IMG/VR virus record: IMGVR_UViG_3300033182_001261
Location: 1 to 64,000 of that record
Length of the DNA: 64,000 nucleotides
Direction: 5' to 3' (one strand)
DNA from: a virus
The position numbers and the translations under genes are program-made. The notes beneath the pieces were generated by a model. It was not told where the DNA came from, did not search any database, and saw only the letters and a list, made by a program, of their open reading frames with translations. Every line of letters begins with the position of its first letter. Within the stretch, counting starts at the first letter, position 1. Positions 48,845 through 56,392 of this stretch are shown here, in pieces.

Positions 48845-49420
48845 TTACATACCCATCTTTCCTAACACCTTGTTAATACTTCTGGTCATTTTTAATAAAG
48901 ACTTATTCTCGAAAAACAAACCTCTTATAAAAAACATTTCAGTTAAACTTCGGTAATACCATTGCTGTTCTTTTTTTCCAGCATTGAATACGAGAAATAC
49001 TGAATCTCCAACTTTCAACCACTGTTCGAACGTTTCTGTAATATTGTGTAACTTATCTGCAGACGCTACTGCGATGGATTCTTCTGGTGCGTCTGTTAGG
49101 TTTTTAATATATCTAACTTTTCTCTCTGTCCAAGAAAGTTCTGGTGACATATCCGCAGTCACATACTTTACTATTTTTTCAACCTCTTCTCCGAATCCAA
49201 TTCTTATATCATTCAATGTTACATCAGTATCTTCAACTGTATCATGAAGCAGTCCTGCCACAATACAATCTTCTGAATATCCATTTTTATGGAGTATTCT
49301 TGCTACTTCCATACAATGACTGACATAAGGTTTTTTTGTTCCCTTCCTAACTTGCCCATCATGAGCTAGTTTTGCAAATCTCAAAGCTGATTGTTGTATT
49401 CGTGTTTCCAAAAATTTCAT
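48845..49420 (-). CDS. (p)ppGpp hydrolase-like HD protein (SpoT/MESH1 type)
   Basis: 191 aa. 'AHDGQVRKGTKKPYVSHCME', 'VAGLLHDTVEDTDVT' and 'VASADKLHNITETF' are the ordered HD-domain motifs of RelA/SpoT and MESH1 hydrolases (H...HD(T)VED...ADKLHN). It lacks synthetase and regulatory domains, so it would remove the stringent-response alarmone, or another nucleotide, during infection. Sits in a small-gene operon upstream of the copy-A module. Confidence 0.82.
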   Translation of the reverse strand: MKFLETRIQQSALRFAKLAHDGQVRKGTKKPYVSHCMEVARILHKNGYSEDCIVAGLLHDTVEDTDVTLNDIRIGFGEEVEKIVKYVTADMSPELSWTERKVRYIKNLTDAPEESIAVASADKLHNITETFEQWLKVGDSVFLVFNAGKKEQQWYYRSLTEMFFIRGLFFENKSLLKMTRSINKVLGKMGM

Positions 49421-49427
49421 ATCAATC

Positions 49428-49652
49428 CTAGAAGTAATAGTTTCTGACCATTTCTAACTTTTTGGATAAGTTGGTTCTATTGATTAACCTGATATTACTA
49501 GGAGTCACCTTTACAATATCATTGTCTTTTAGAGACTTAATAACTGCCAAAACATCATTATATCGATATCCTGTATAGTTTGGAACAACGTAACCATTTT
49601 TTTCTAAATCATCAACCAATCTTTTTAGAATTTCTAATTTCACACTTTTCAT
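49428..49652 (-). CDS. Small winged-helix-like protein
   Basis: 74 aa. 'KLEILKRLVDDLEKNGYVVP' and 'LKDNDIVKVTPSNIRLIN' are compatible with a small helix-turn-helix. Start 49652 follows AGGAGAGAG. Not firmly assigned. Confidence 0.5.
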   Translation of the reverse strand: MKSVKLEILKRLVDDLEKNGYVVPNYTGYRYNDVLAVIKSLKDNDIVKVTPSNIRLINRTNLSKKLEMVRNYYF

Positions 49653-49662
49653 AATCTCTCTC

Positions 49663-49824
49663 CTAATAATTCTTAATGACAAATTCATCCATATCAATGT
49701 TTGGGTAAAATACGTATTCTATACTTTTTCTTTCCCCATCATCTCCATAAGTTATAATAGTTTTTAATACACCTCCATCTTTTTCAATTGACTGTTCTAA
49801 AATAGTATTTGGAATGTTTTTCAT
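49663..49824 (-). CDS. Very small early protein
   Basis: 53 aa, 'MKNIPNTILEQSIEKDGGVL' with 'TIITYGDDGERKSIEYVFYP', a beta-hairpin pattern like the MORN-type small genes. Start 49824 after GGGAGAG and promoter 49855-49883. Function unknown. Confidence 0.55.
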   Translation of the reverse strand: MKNIPNTILEQSIEKDGGVLKTIITYGDDGERKSIEYVFYPNIDMDEFVIKNY

Positions 49825-49854
49825 TTTCTCTCCCTTTCTTAACCTTATATTAAT

Positions 49855-49883
49855 ATTATAACAGGAAAGAAAGGTGTTGTCAA
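49855..49883 (-). promoter_or_regulatory. Consensus sigma70 promoter with conserved leader
   Basis: Leftward TTGACA, 17-bp spacer, TATAAT, then ATTAATATAAGG and AAGGGAG. Drives 49824 and probably 49652-47662. Confidence 0.88.
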
Positions 49884-49921
49884 GGGGTTTCGAAAAAATA
49901 TTTCTACTCCCCCTCAACTTT

Positions 49922-50452
49922 TTAATAGTATGCTTCAGACTTTTTAAGTCTTATGGAATTCGAGTTACGATTAACTCTACCGAATCTCAGTGTATCAGAT
50001 TCCTTTTCAGATAGTTTATTACTAGACTTCTGCAAAAGATTACTGAATTCACGTTTCTCAGCATTCACCCGATTCTGAACTTGCTGCTCAGTTAAAACTC
50101 TCGGACGAGATTTACTGAACAAACTTCCTAAACGGATATCCAATTCACCTTCATATACAGTCCGTATGGAAGCAATAAATGAATCAAAATCAAATCCAAC
50201 ATCAGGAGTCACCGATACAACAGATACACGATTCTTATCCCAATATTTCAACATCTCCTTCTTAGCAGACTTATAAGACCTACCAGAAGAGGAAGCTTCC
50301 TTATCAAGAACATCATACATAGAATCCCACACATAAGGACTTGCAGTAATACCAATCACAATACAAGCACCTTTACTAGTCACACTGAAACGAATTTCAG
50401 GATATCTAACACTCAACAAATCCTTCACACAATTTACATTTTTAATACTCAT
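49922..50452 (-). CDS. Hypothetical protein
   Basis: 176 aa. N-terminal alpha/beta region ('IRFSVTSKGACIVIGITASP', 'NRVSVVSVTPDVGFDFDSFI') and a basic C-terminal tail. AGGAG upstream. No family recognised. Confidence 0.55.
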   Translation of the reverse strand: MSIKNVNCVKDLLSVRYPEIRFSVTSKGACIVIGITASPYVWDSMYDVLDKEASSSGRSYKSAKKEMLKYWDKNRVSVVSVTPDVGFDFDSFIASIRTVYEGELDIRLGSLFSKSRPRVLTEQQVQNRVNAEKREFSNLLQKSSNKLSEKESDTLRFGRVNRNSNSIRLKKSEAYY

Positions 50453-50461
50453 AACAATCTC

Positions 50462-50674
50462 CTATTTTTTAAAGTTCCTCATCTTAGAAATCAAACGTCT
50501 TTGACGATAAACGGCCTTATCCCTTTTAATACCAAATACCCTAACAAGAATCTCAGGGAAATCCTGATCATCTATCTGAATATCACTACTGAACAACAAT
50601 TCCATAATATCTCTCTCAATACAAGGAAGAGAATCAAGGAACACATACGCATCATTAAAACTGAAATCTCTCAT
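50462..50674 (-). CDS. Small early protein
   Basis: 70 aa, helical, with a basic C-terminus ('KRDKAVYRQRRLISKMRNFK') possibly a sigma4-like or DNA-contacting helix but undecided. First gene after promoter 50724-50752. Confidence 0.55.
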   Translation of the reverse strand: MRDFSFNDAYVFLDSLPCIERDIMELLFSSDIQIDDQDFPEILVRVFGIKRDKAVYRQRRLISKMRNFKK

Positions 50675-50723
50675 AACAATCTCCTATAAATTACTTGGGT
50701 CTTACCCTTAACCCTATATTAAT

Positions 50724-50752
50724 ATTATACCTTTTTTACCACCCTTTGTCAA
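50724..50752 (-). promoter_or_regulatory. Consensus sigma70 promoter with leader
   Basis: Leftward TTGACA, 17-bp spacer, TATAAT, then ATTAATATAGGG. Drives 50674 and 50452. Confidence 0.85.
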
Positions 50753-50770
50753 TAGGTTTTGAAAAAATAA

Positions 50771-51044
50771 TTAATATGTTGTTTTAACTATTCTTCCGTC
50801 CGGACTCAAAACCACTGTTACATCTCTCCAATCTTTATTAAGCATTCCTGGATACTTGATACTTAATATAAGATTCTTCATCAATAACACACTTAATTCC
50901 TAGAAACCCATCTTCCCCAATAGTCTGAAATCTGCTACCACAATATATTGCTGCTTCAATCATTTTTTGAGAAACATTTCTATCTGGATTCACCATTCTT
51001 TCTTTTGCGTGTATACTCATTTTTTTATCCATTAAACACATCAT
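50771..51044 (-). pseudogene. Small gene frameshifted by a 7-bp tandem duplication
   Basis: The frame from 51044 ('MDKKMSIHAKERMVNPDRNV') stops at 50838 after 'YIKYQVSRNA'. At 50851-50864 the sequence GATACTT is tandemly doubled. Removing one copy joins 'DEESYIKYPG' to 'MLNKDWRDVTVVLSPDGRIV' and 'KTTY', stop at 50771, giving a plausible ~88-aa protein with a DUF4258-like end. So this copy appears broken by slippage; the truncated product may still be made. Confidence 0.65.
50851..50864 (-). repeat. 7-bp tandem duplication (GATACTT x2)
   Basis: The exact duplication that shifts the reading frame of the gene at 51044. Confidence 0.85.
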
Positions 51045-51100
51045 AATCTCCTACATGGTTCTCCTCTATTACAAATGGTTTTTTTTAACCCTATATCTTT

Positions 51101-51128
51101 ATTATAATGAAATTTCGAAGTGTGTCAA
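51101..51128 (-). promoter_or_regulatory. Sigma70 promoter
   Basis: Leftward TTGACA, 16-bp spacer, TATAAT; the one promoter here with a 16-bp spacer. Drives 51044. Confidence 0.75.
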
Positions 51129-51135
51129 TAGGTTT

Positions 51136-51143
51136 TATAAATA
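51136..51143 (+). promoter_or_regulatory. T4-late-like TATAAATA box
   Basis: TATAAATA, 18 nt and AAAAGGA before the rightward ATG at 51162. Serves the two-gene virion/protease island. Confidence 0.6.
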
Positions 51144-51161
51144 TTTTTAAAAGGAATTATT

Positions 51162-51722
51162 ATGTCTTTAAATTTTCCATCAAACCCTACAAATGGCCAA
51201 GAATATATCGATAATAATGGGAAGAAGTGGCAGTTTTCTGAATACAGTTGGAAACCTTTCATTTCTCCAGTAACACTTTTTAACGAAAGAACTGAAATCA
51301 ACACATCCAATATGGTAGTTTTGGATCCTAACAGTAATTACGATTCCGAAATGCAATCCCCTAATAAAAAACTCAACTCTCAAGAAATTCATGCAGGGTA
51401 CATTGAAGGTTATAAAAGTTACTCACTGTTAAAATTTACACCCAACCAAAGTGATTTGTGGGTAACTCTTTATACAGATTTAGAATCTATGAAATCGGAC
51501 ATTTCGAGACCCTTTACACAAGACCCTATACCTGCATCAGGGGTAATCTCGGAGTTTTCTTCGAATTCAAATCAAAGTATAATCATAACTCCGACGACAA
51601 TTGGGTTTAATGCAGATGATGTTCCAAGCAATAAAATTTATCTCAAGATTGTGAATATATCAGATTCCCAATTAACTTCTGATTATAGTTTAACTCTAAC
51701 AATACTTCAGATGGAAAAATAG
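51162..51722 (+). CDS. Probable virion or tail-fibre protein
   Basis: 186 aa. 'LNFPSNPTNGQEYIDNNGKK' with 'WQFSEYSWKPF' is a short repeat-like motif found at the start of phage fibre and structural proteins. The rest is beta-rich and S/N/T-rich. Good AAAAGGA site and a late-like box. It ends 1 bp before the subtilisin-like gene, implying joint expression. Confidence 0.65.
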   Translation: MSLNFPSNPTNGQEYIDNNGKKWQFSEYSWKPFISPVTLFNERTEINTSNMVVLDPNSNYDSEMQSPNKKLNSQEIHAGYIEGYKSYSLLKFTPNQSDLWVTLYTDLESMKSDISRPFTQDPIPASGVISEFSSNSNQSIIITPTTIGFNADDVPSNKIYLKIVNISDSQLTSDYSLTLTILQMEK

Positions 51723-51723
51723 C

Positions 51724-53394
51724 ATGAAGAGGGAATACATTATAACTCTAAAAAATAAATCTGACCTAAAGAAGTTTTATGAAGAAATGGAAAGTTTAGG
51801 AGGAGATCACCACATCCCTAAAAGAGAGGTTGAACTTAAAGATAGGAGACCGCTCAGTAGGAACACACATTATTTTTTAACAGATGATGAGGTTCAACTA
51901 TTAAAAAATGATGAAAGAATTTTAGATATAGAACTAACTCCAGAAGAAAGAGGATTAAAAATTGTAAGAAGAGATTCATATGTTGTATCTGGAGATTTTG
52001 ATAAGTCTCCAAATGAAGATTCAGATATTAATTGGGGAATCTTACATTGCGCAGGAACAGAAACTCAGAAAAGGAAAGGTGTTTTTGGAATAGATGGAAC
52101 AGAACAAGTTACTGATACCATCTCCGTTTTTGATGATGGATCAAACGTTGATGTTGTTATAGTAGATGATCCAGTAGCATATGACCATCAAGAATTCCTT
52201 GACCCTGATACAGGGGAAAATAGATTCGTTCAATACCAGTGGTTTAACGAACTAGACCAATATATGGTTGATTTAGATACAGTTGAATCAGATCAAAACT
52301 ATCAAAATTTTATGGATACAAATTCAACTAATATACCATACTACAACTGTTCGGAATTATATGGTGAAAATTTATATCACGGAACCCATGTCGCAGGAAC
52401 AGCAGTCGGAAAAACACAAGGATGGGCTAGAAAGTCTAATATATACTCTATAGCAGTTTTAGGTTCAGATAATATGGGGAATGATATTCCCCCTTTAAGA
52501 CTTTTTGATTACCTGAAAGCATTTCACAAAAATAAACAAATAAACAGTGAAACTGGAAAAAGAAATCCAACAGTTACAAATCATAGTTGGGGATATTCTG
52601 CTGAAGTTGCAATATCAAATCTCTCAGAAATAACCTCTGTTAACTTTAGAGGAGTTTTGCATAACAATAATGGATGGTCAAAATCCGATCTATTGAATAA
52701 TTTTGGAATATACATTACAGGTGAAGAGGGTGATTATATTTTATATATACCGGTTAAAGTGACCAGTGTTGATGTTGACGTTCAAGATGCTATTGAAGAC
52801 GGTGTTATAGTTATTACCGCAGCAGGAAATGATAACTATTTTGGAGTTCCTGTAGGTCATCAAGATTATGATAACACTTTATCAATAACAAATTTTGGAA
52901 CGTATTACTATAATAGGGGAGGGTCTCCAGGATCAACTCCTGATTCTATTAATGTCGGAAGTTTATCTGCCAACAAAGATTTCAGAAGAGCAAGATATTC
53001 AAATTACGGTCCGATAGTTAATGTATTTTCTCCTGGAACAAACATACTATCTTCATCACCTCAGGAACTAGGAAACAACTACTATAGAGTTCTATCAGGA
53101 ACTTCGATGGCTTCCCCACAAGTTGCTGGAATAATAGCATGCTTTTGTTCCAATAAGTCTGATATGAACAATTACAAATGCATTCAATACATAAACGAAT
53201 TTGGTGTTTATGATGAAATCGAAAAAGATGTTTTTGGTGGTGGATTCGTTGATGAAACCAACTTTAAAGAATCCGTAAACTTAACAGTTTTTGCTAAAGA
53301 TAGGAGACTTTCATACACCTTACTATATTTCAACGAATCTCCCAGAAAAAGTTATGGAGTGTTATACCCCAGAAAAAACAAAGGTAAAAAATAA
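51724..53394 (+). CDS. Subtilisin-like serine protease (S8)
   Basis: 556 aa. Catalytic triad in S8 order: Asp ~148 in 'VDVVIVDDPV', His ~222 in 'YHGTHVAGTAVG', Ser ~461 in 'LSGTSMASPQVAG', plus oxyanion 'ITAAGNDN'. An N-terminal ~90 residues ('YIITLKNKSDLKKFYEEMES') may be a propeptide. No signal peptide. Paired with a virion-like protein behind a late promoter, so it is probably a virion-associated or head-maturation protease, or one acting on surface material. Confidence 0.88.
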   Translation: MKREYIITLKNKSDLKKFYEEMESLGGDHHIPKREVELKDRRPLSRNTHYFLTDDEVQLLKNDERILDIELTPEERGLKIVRRDSYVVSGDFDKSPNEDSDINWGILHCAGTETQKRKGVFGIDGTEQVTDTISVFDDGSNVDVVIVDDPVAYDHQEFLDPDTGENRFVQYQWFNELDQYMVDLDTVESDQNYQNFMDTNSTNIPYYNCSELYGENLYHGTHVAGTAVGKTQGWARKSNIYSIAVLGSDNMGNDIPPLRLFDYLKAFHKNKQINSETGKRNPTVTNHSWGYSAEVAISNLSEITSVNFRGVLHNNNGWSKSDLLNNFGIYITGEEGDYILYIPVKVTSVDVDVQDAIEDGVIVITAAGNDNYFGVPVGHQDYDNTLSITNFGTYYYNRGGSPGSTPDSINVGSLSANKDFRRARYSNYGPIVNVFSPGTNILSSSPQELGNNYYRVLSGTSMASPQVAGIIACFCSNKSDMNNYKCIQYINEFGVYDEIEKDVFGGGFVDETNFKESVNLTVFAKDRRLSYTLLYFNESPRKSYGVLYPRKNKGKK

Positions 53395-53407
53395 CACTCC
53401 ATTAAAA

Positions 53408-53569
53408 TTATTTTATTAATTTTCTAATTCTTTTCCTAGCAGCTTTTGACCTAGTTCTGCGATTACTTGAAAGAATTTCCTTTTTCAGTTTTCTTAATAC
53501 TCTTTCTTTTCTATCCAAAGTCTTAATCAGACTTTCTAATTTTTTAATTTTATCTGAAAGTTTCAACAT
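53408..53569 (-). CDS. Small basic coiled-coil protein
   Basis: 53 aa, 'MLKLSDKIKKLESLIKTLDR' followed by a K/R-rich tail ('TRSKAARKRIRKLIK'). A weak AGGAATATT site. Convergent with the protease gene, 13 bp away. Function unknown. Confidence 0.5.
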   Translation of the reverse strand: MLKLSDKIKKLESLIKTLDRKERVLRKLKKEILSSNRRTRSKAARKRIRKLIK

Positions 53570-53635
53570 AATATTCCTATTTACAATTATATCCAGAGTT
53601 TGGATAGAAATTAAAATAACTATCTACCATATTCA

Positions 53636-53893
53636 TTATTCACCTCTATGGATTAATACGTGTGGACTTCTAAACTCTATAACTGGATACTTTCCACCAT
53701 TACATTGTTCTGCTATCAAATCAAAAGAAACCTTCTGCACATTTTCACAATAGTATACACCATCTTCTGCGTGTATGACATATCTTTCCCCTTGGTCCGG
53801 ATCGATCCTACCTATAATCATAAGATAGGTGATATAAAGAAATGAAATCACCAGAACCCATAAAAAATTTTTAGTTAACTTCTTGAAGTCCAT
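53636..53893 (-). CDS. Small membrane-anchored protein
   Basis: 85 aa. Start 53893 'MDFKKLTKNFLWVLVISFLY' gives a basic N-terminus and one membrane helix, then a soluble C-terminal domain ('YVIHAEDGVYYCENVQK'). Overlaps the end of 53871-54011. A 19-codon frame follows (53577-53636) but is too short to call. Function unknown. Confidence 0.5.
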   Translation of the reverse strand: MDFKKLTKNFLWVLVISFLYITYLMIIGRIDPDQGERYVIHAEDGVYYCENVQKVSFDLIAEQCNGGKYPVIEFRSPHVLIHRGE

Positions 53894-54011
53894 ATTCCGG
53901 ATCCTCCTGTTCCATTTCATACATGCAATCCAATTCATGTTCAGTGTATCCGTAAGTTTCGCGATACCTAACATAACCCTCAAATGTTTCGAAATCATTA
54001 ATAGAGACCAT
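53871..54011 (-). CDS. Very small acidic protein
   Basis: 46 aa, 'MVSINDFETFEGYVRYRETY' then 'GYTEHELDCMYEMEQED', acidic. Start overlaps the preceding gene's end; its own end overlaps the membrane gene's start. A conserved-looking but unassigned small early protein. Confidence 0.5.
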   Translation of the reverse strand: MVSINDFETFEGYVRYRETYGYTEHELDCMYEMEQEDPEYGLQEVN

Positions 54012-54183
54012 TATTATCCTCCTCATTGTCGTAAGTGTATTCGAATTCTTTTAAGAAATTTCCTTGACTATCAAAAAGTTGTTTACTCTTATATCTTCCA
54101 TCAGGATGAAGTTTGTAAACACTTGTAAAATATTTCCCTACAATAGCTTCCGTTCTATACTTTCTCTTTTTTCTTCTCTCCAC
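53998..54183 (-). CDS. Small MORN-like early protein
   Basis: 61 aa, GTG start after AAGGAGGGG. 'YKLHPDGRYKSKQLFDSQGN' and 'FLKEFEYTYD' follow the alternating MORN-like hairpin pattern seen also at 54193 and 55559. Function unknown. Confidence 0.5.
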   Translation of the reverse strand: MERRKKRKYRTEAIVGKYFTSVYKLHPDGRYKSKQLFDSQGNFLKEFEYTYDNEEDNNGLY

Positions 54184-54192
54184 ATCCCCTCC

Positions 54193-54408
54193 TTAATAGT
54201 TTGACCACTTGTCATTATCTCTAATCCAATACCTAATCCTGACTCCATCTTGATAATAGTCCGTTCGCAAAACTTCACCTTTCTCATCTAGGAATCTAAC
54301 TTCGCAAAGTTCTCCATCAACATAGAATAGTTTCATATTATCTTTCTCAACCATTTCAATAGTTGGTTCATACACCTCTTCCTCTGAAAGATTTTCTTTC
54401 ACTTTCAT
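54193..54408 (-). CDS. Small MORN-like early protein
   Basis: 71 aa, start 54408 after AGGAG. 'KLFYVDGELCEVRFLDEKGE' then 'VLRTDYYQDGVRIRYW', two hairpin repeats of the MORN type. Related in pattern to the interrupted gene at 37132. Function unknown. Confidence 0.5.
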   Translation of the reverse strand: MKVKENLSEEEVYEPTIEMVEKDNMKLFYVDGELCEVRFLDEKGEVLRTDYYQDGVRIRYWIRDNDKWSNY

Positions 54409-54416
54409 ATGATCTC

Positions 54417-54737
54417 CTAGTTCCAAACCCCATCAATGTAAAAGGGTTTTATTTTTTTATATCCATTTTGAGATGCCCTTTGTCCACTCTGATAAGGTTT
54501 TCCTCCATTTTGAACTTTGGAAGTTATGTGAAGAACTTTCCCACTCGGTTGGTTCTTATAATCTTTCCATTGAACGACCCAACAAGCAACTTGGTCATCA
54601 GAATATTTCCCGATAACTTTCACTCTTGCATTGTCTCCAGATTTAACTCCAGAAGGTTTGACCGAAGAGTCCCCATAATACCAAGTCATGTGGGAACCAT
54701 CTGGAAAAAATACTGCTGAATAATTCACTTTTTTCAT
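54417..54737 (-). CDS. Small beta-rich early protein
   Basis: 106 aa. 'VFFPDGSHMTWYYGDSS' and 'ARVKVIGKYSDDQVACWVVQ' suggest a small beta-barrel (SH3-like) fold. Start 54737 after AAAGGAG and promoter 54768-54796. Function unknown. Confidence 0.55.
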   Translation of the reverse strand: MKKVNYSAVFFPDGSHMTWYYGDSSVKPSGVKSGDNARVKVIGKYSDDQVACWVVQWKDYKNQPSGKVLHITSKVQNGGKPYQSGQRASQNGYKKIKPFYIDGVWN

Positions 54738-54767
54738 TTCGGTCTCCTTTCTCAACCTTATATAACA

Positions 54768-54796
54768 ATTATAACAGGAAATAAAGAGAGAGTCAA
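54768..54796 (-). promoter_or_regulatory. Sigma70 promoter with conserved leader
   Basis: Leftward TTGACT, 17-bp spacer, TATAAT, then TGTTATATAAGG and AAAGGAG. Drives 54737 through 53636. Confidence 0.82.
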
Positions 54797-54814
54797 TAGG
54801 TTTTGGAAATTAAT

Positions 54815-54961
54815 TTAGAAATTTTTTAGTATAGCACTGAGGATTACACTGAATACACCTAAAATAAAAACCCATTCGAAGAAACCAACACCTAAGTATT
54901 TCAAATCTTCTAAAGATTCTTCATTAAAGGATAATCTATCTTTTTTATCTTTTATTTTCAT
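54815..54961 (-). CDS. Very small membrane protein
   Basis: 48 aa: charged N-terminus 'MKIKDKKDRLSFNEESLEDL' then one membrane helix ('FEWVFILGVFSVILSAI'). No clear ribosome site; downstream of the tRNA. Function unknown. Confidence 0.45.
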   Translation of the reverse strand: MKIKDKKDRLSFNEESLEDLKYLGVGFFEWVFILGVFSVILSAILKNF

Positions 54962-55042
54962 TTGCTATTTTGGGAGACTTGACCAGAGAAACAAAAACCA
55001 AGATTTTTCATTTTCATTCATAATATTTTCCATAAAAATAAA

Positions 55043-55116
55043 CGGACGTGACGAGACTCGAACTCGCGACCCCCTGCGTGACAGGCAGGTACTCTAACCA
55101 ACTGAGCTACACATCC
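55043..55116 (-). tRNA. tRNA-Asp (GTC)
   Basis: 74 nt cloverleaf on the minus strand. Acceptor GGATGTG pairs with CACGTCC (one G-T wobble), discriminator G, D-arm 'AGCTCAGTTGGTTAGAGT', anticodon arm CCTGC-CTGTCAC-GCAGG with anticodon GTC, T-arm GCGAG-TTCGAGT-CTCGT. CCA is not encoded. A TATAAATA box lies 7 nt upstream (55124-55131). Confidence 0.95.
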
Positions 55117-55123
55117 TTTTTAA

Positions 55124-55131
55124 TATTTATA
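55124..55131 (-). promoter_or_regulatory. T4-late-like TATAAATA box before tRNA
   Basis: Leftward TATAAATA 7 nt from the tRNA 5' end; transcription would start at about the mature 5' end. Confidence 0.4.
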
Positions 55132-55182
55132 TTTCAGACTATAATCAAAATACAGAATTGTAAAAAAATTGTAAAAATGCAT

Positions 55183-55380
55183 CTACCATGCTTCGTAATA
55201 AAGGATACCGCAAAGGTCTGTTTCTGAAATTCGACCTTCCTTTTTAAGCTCTTCCAAAGCATTTTCAATATCCTTTATTTCGTAATCGTCCGAGAATTTT
55301 ATCATAATATCATCAAAGTTTGGATTAATTTGTTCGTCTCCTAATTTTTTAATCCAACTATATATAGTTTCTTTTAGCAT
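55183..55380 (-). CDS. Small helical early protein
   Basis: 65 aa. 'KETIYSWIKKLGDEQINPNF' and 'DIENALEELKKEGRI' look like a small winged-helix or helical bundle. No ribosome site; AATAAATA ends 5 nt before the ATG. Function unknown. Confidence 0.5.
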   Translation of the reverse strand: MLKETIYSWIKKLGDEQINPNFDDIMIKFSDDYEIKDIENALEELKKEGRISETDLCGILYYEAW

Positions 55381-55388
55381 ATTTTTAT

Positions 55389-55559
55389 TTATTCTTTATC
55401 TTTTCTTTTTGGGCAGTTCCTGCAAGGGTTGTCAAAATAGTAATCTTGAGCCTCATCACACCACTTCATTTGCCTAACAACTCCATTAGTAACATCAATA
55501 CAATTTGAATCCAATAGTATAGCACCGCATGGTCTTATAATTCTTTCATTTCCCGACAT
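55389..55559 (-). CDS. Small Cys-rich protein
   Basis: 56 aa with five cysteines: 'IRPCGAILLDSNCID', 'MKWCDEAQDYY', 'NPCRNCPKRK'. Four could bind zinc or an Fe-S cluster. Starts in TAATG overlap with the previous gene, AAGGAG upstream. Function unknown. Confidence 0.55.
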   Translation of the reverse strand: MSGNERIIRPCGAILLDSNCIDVTNGVVRQMKWCDEAQDYYFDNPCRNCPKRKDKE

Positions 55560-55753
55560 TATATCTCCTTTTTATAATCAATATCTTGTAATAAGACTCC
55601 ATCCTCATCATAAGATTCCCATTTATCAATTTTCAGAATTCTAACTTTTCCAGTCTCTTTCAATTGACCATTTGAGTGATATGTTTTCCATATAAACTCA
55701 TCTTCAGTTGAACCTTTTTGTAAGGAACCTATTTGCTTATACCATTTTTCCAT
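55559..55753 (-). CDS. Small MORN-like early protein
   Basis: 64 aa. 'WKTYHSNGQLKETGKVRILK' and 'WESYDEDGVLLQDIDY' are MORN-type hairpins (Y-x-x-x-G-x-L). Coupled to the Cys-rich gene. Function unknown. Confidence 0.55.
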   Translation of the reverse strand: MEKWYKQIGSLQKGSTEDEFIWKTYHSNGQLKETGKVRILKIDKWESYDEDGVLLQDIDYKKEI

Positions 55754-55791
55754 ACATAAATTCTTTTGCTATTTCTTTTATCTTATCTTTT

Positions 55792-56160
55792 TTAGTTTTC
55801 TTCTTCCCACCATCCATATTCTGGTAAAGGATCAGCAAAATAACAATTATCATAATCTTCTGGAATCCAAAAACCATATCCGTATCCCTTTCCTAATGCT
55901 ACTCCATTACCCTCACCGCAGTGATTCGGATTGTCTAGGTCTCTATGATCCCCCTCATAAGATAGAGTTAGTTCCCCATACCATTCCCCAGTATTATAGT
56001 CTTGTCTAGTTATAATCCACTGGATTAATTCAAAACCGTCACCAGTCCTTCCATATGATGCTTCTCCCCAACCAAACCCTCCAATTTCCCCAGTTTCAGG
56101 ATAATAATTCCGTAGTGTTGAAATTGTTTCAAAAGTGCATTTATTTTTCTTTGTACTCAT
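55792..56160 (-). CDS. Glycine-rich small protein, family member 1
   Basis: 122 aa. Start 56160 preferred on GGATGGA spacing. 'GEIGGFGWGEASYGRTGDGF' and 'GEGNGVALGKGYGYGFW' show the G-x-G pattern of the cluster; aromatic residues are frequent. Overlaps the next gene. Function unknown. Confidence 0.55.
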   Translation of the reverse strand: MSTKKNKCTFETISTLRNYYPETGEIGGFGWGEASYGRTGDGFELIQWIITRQDYNTGEWYGELTLSYEGDHRDLDNPNHCGEGNGVALGKGYGYGFWIPEDYDNCYFADPLPEYGWWEEEN

Positions 56161-56392
56161 AGTTCCATCCATATCCTTGACAGACTCCTGTTCCTGACCC
56201 TGTTCCTTGATTATGCCTACCTATATATCCCGACCCATTAGCGTTTCCTGTTGCATAATCTTCTCCTGCATCCGTGTATCCTGATTTACATCCCCCTCTT
56301 CCGTCAGAGTTACCAGAACCTCTTCCACTTTCATTGGGCCATCCTCTTCCTTCAGAGTATCCCATTCCATATTGAGGTTTATTAATCGTCAT
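56141..56392 (-). CDS. Glycine-rich small protein, family member 2
   Basis: 83 aa, over a quarter Gly. 'GMGYSEGRGWPNESGRGSGN' then 'GTGSGTGVCQGYGW', with two Cys. Overlaps both neighbours. Function unknown. Confidence 0.55.
   Translation of the reverse strand: MTINKPQYGMGYSEGRGWPNESGRGSGNSDGRGGCKSGYTDAGEDYATGNANGSGYIGRHNQGTGSGTGVCQGYGWNYEYKEK

Noticed and set aside
54975-55030. 18-22-codon leftward frame just after the tRNA
   Set aside because: Too short, no ribosome site, and no match to neighbours.
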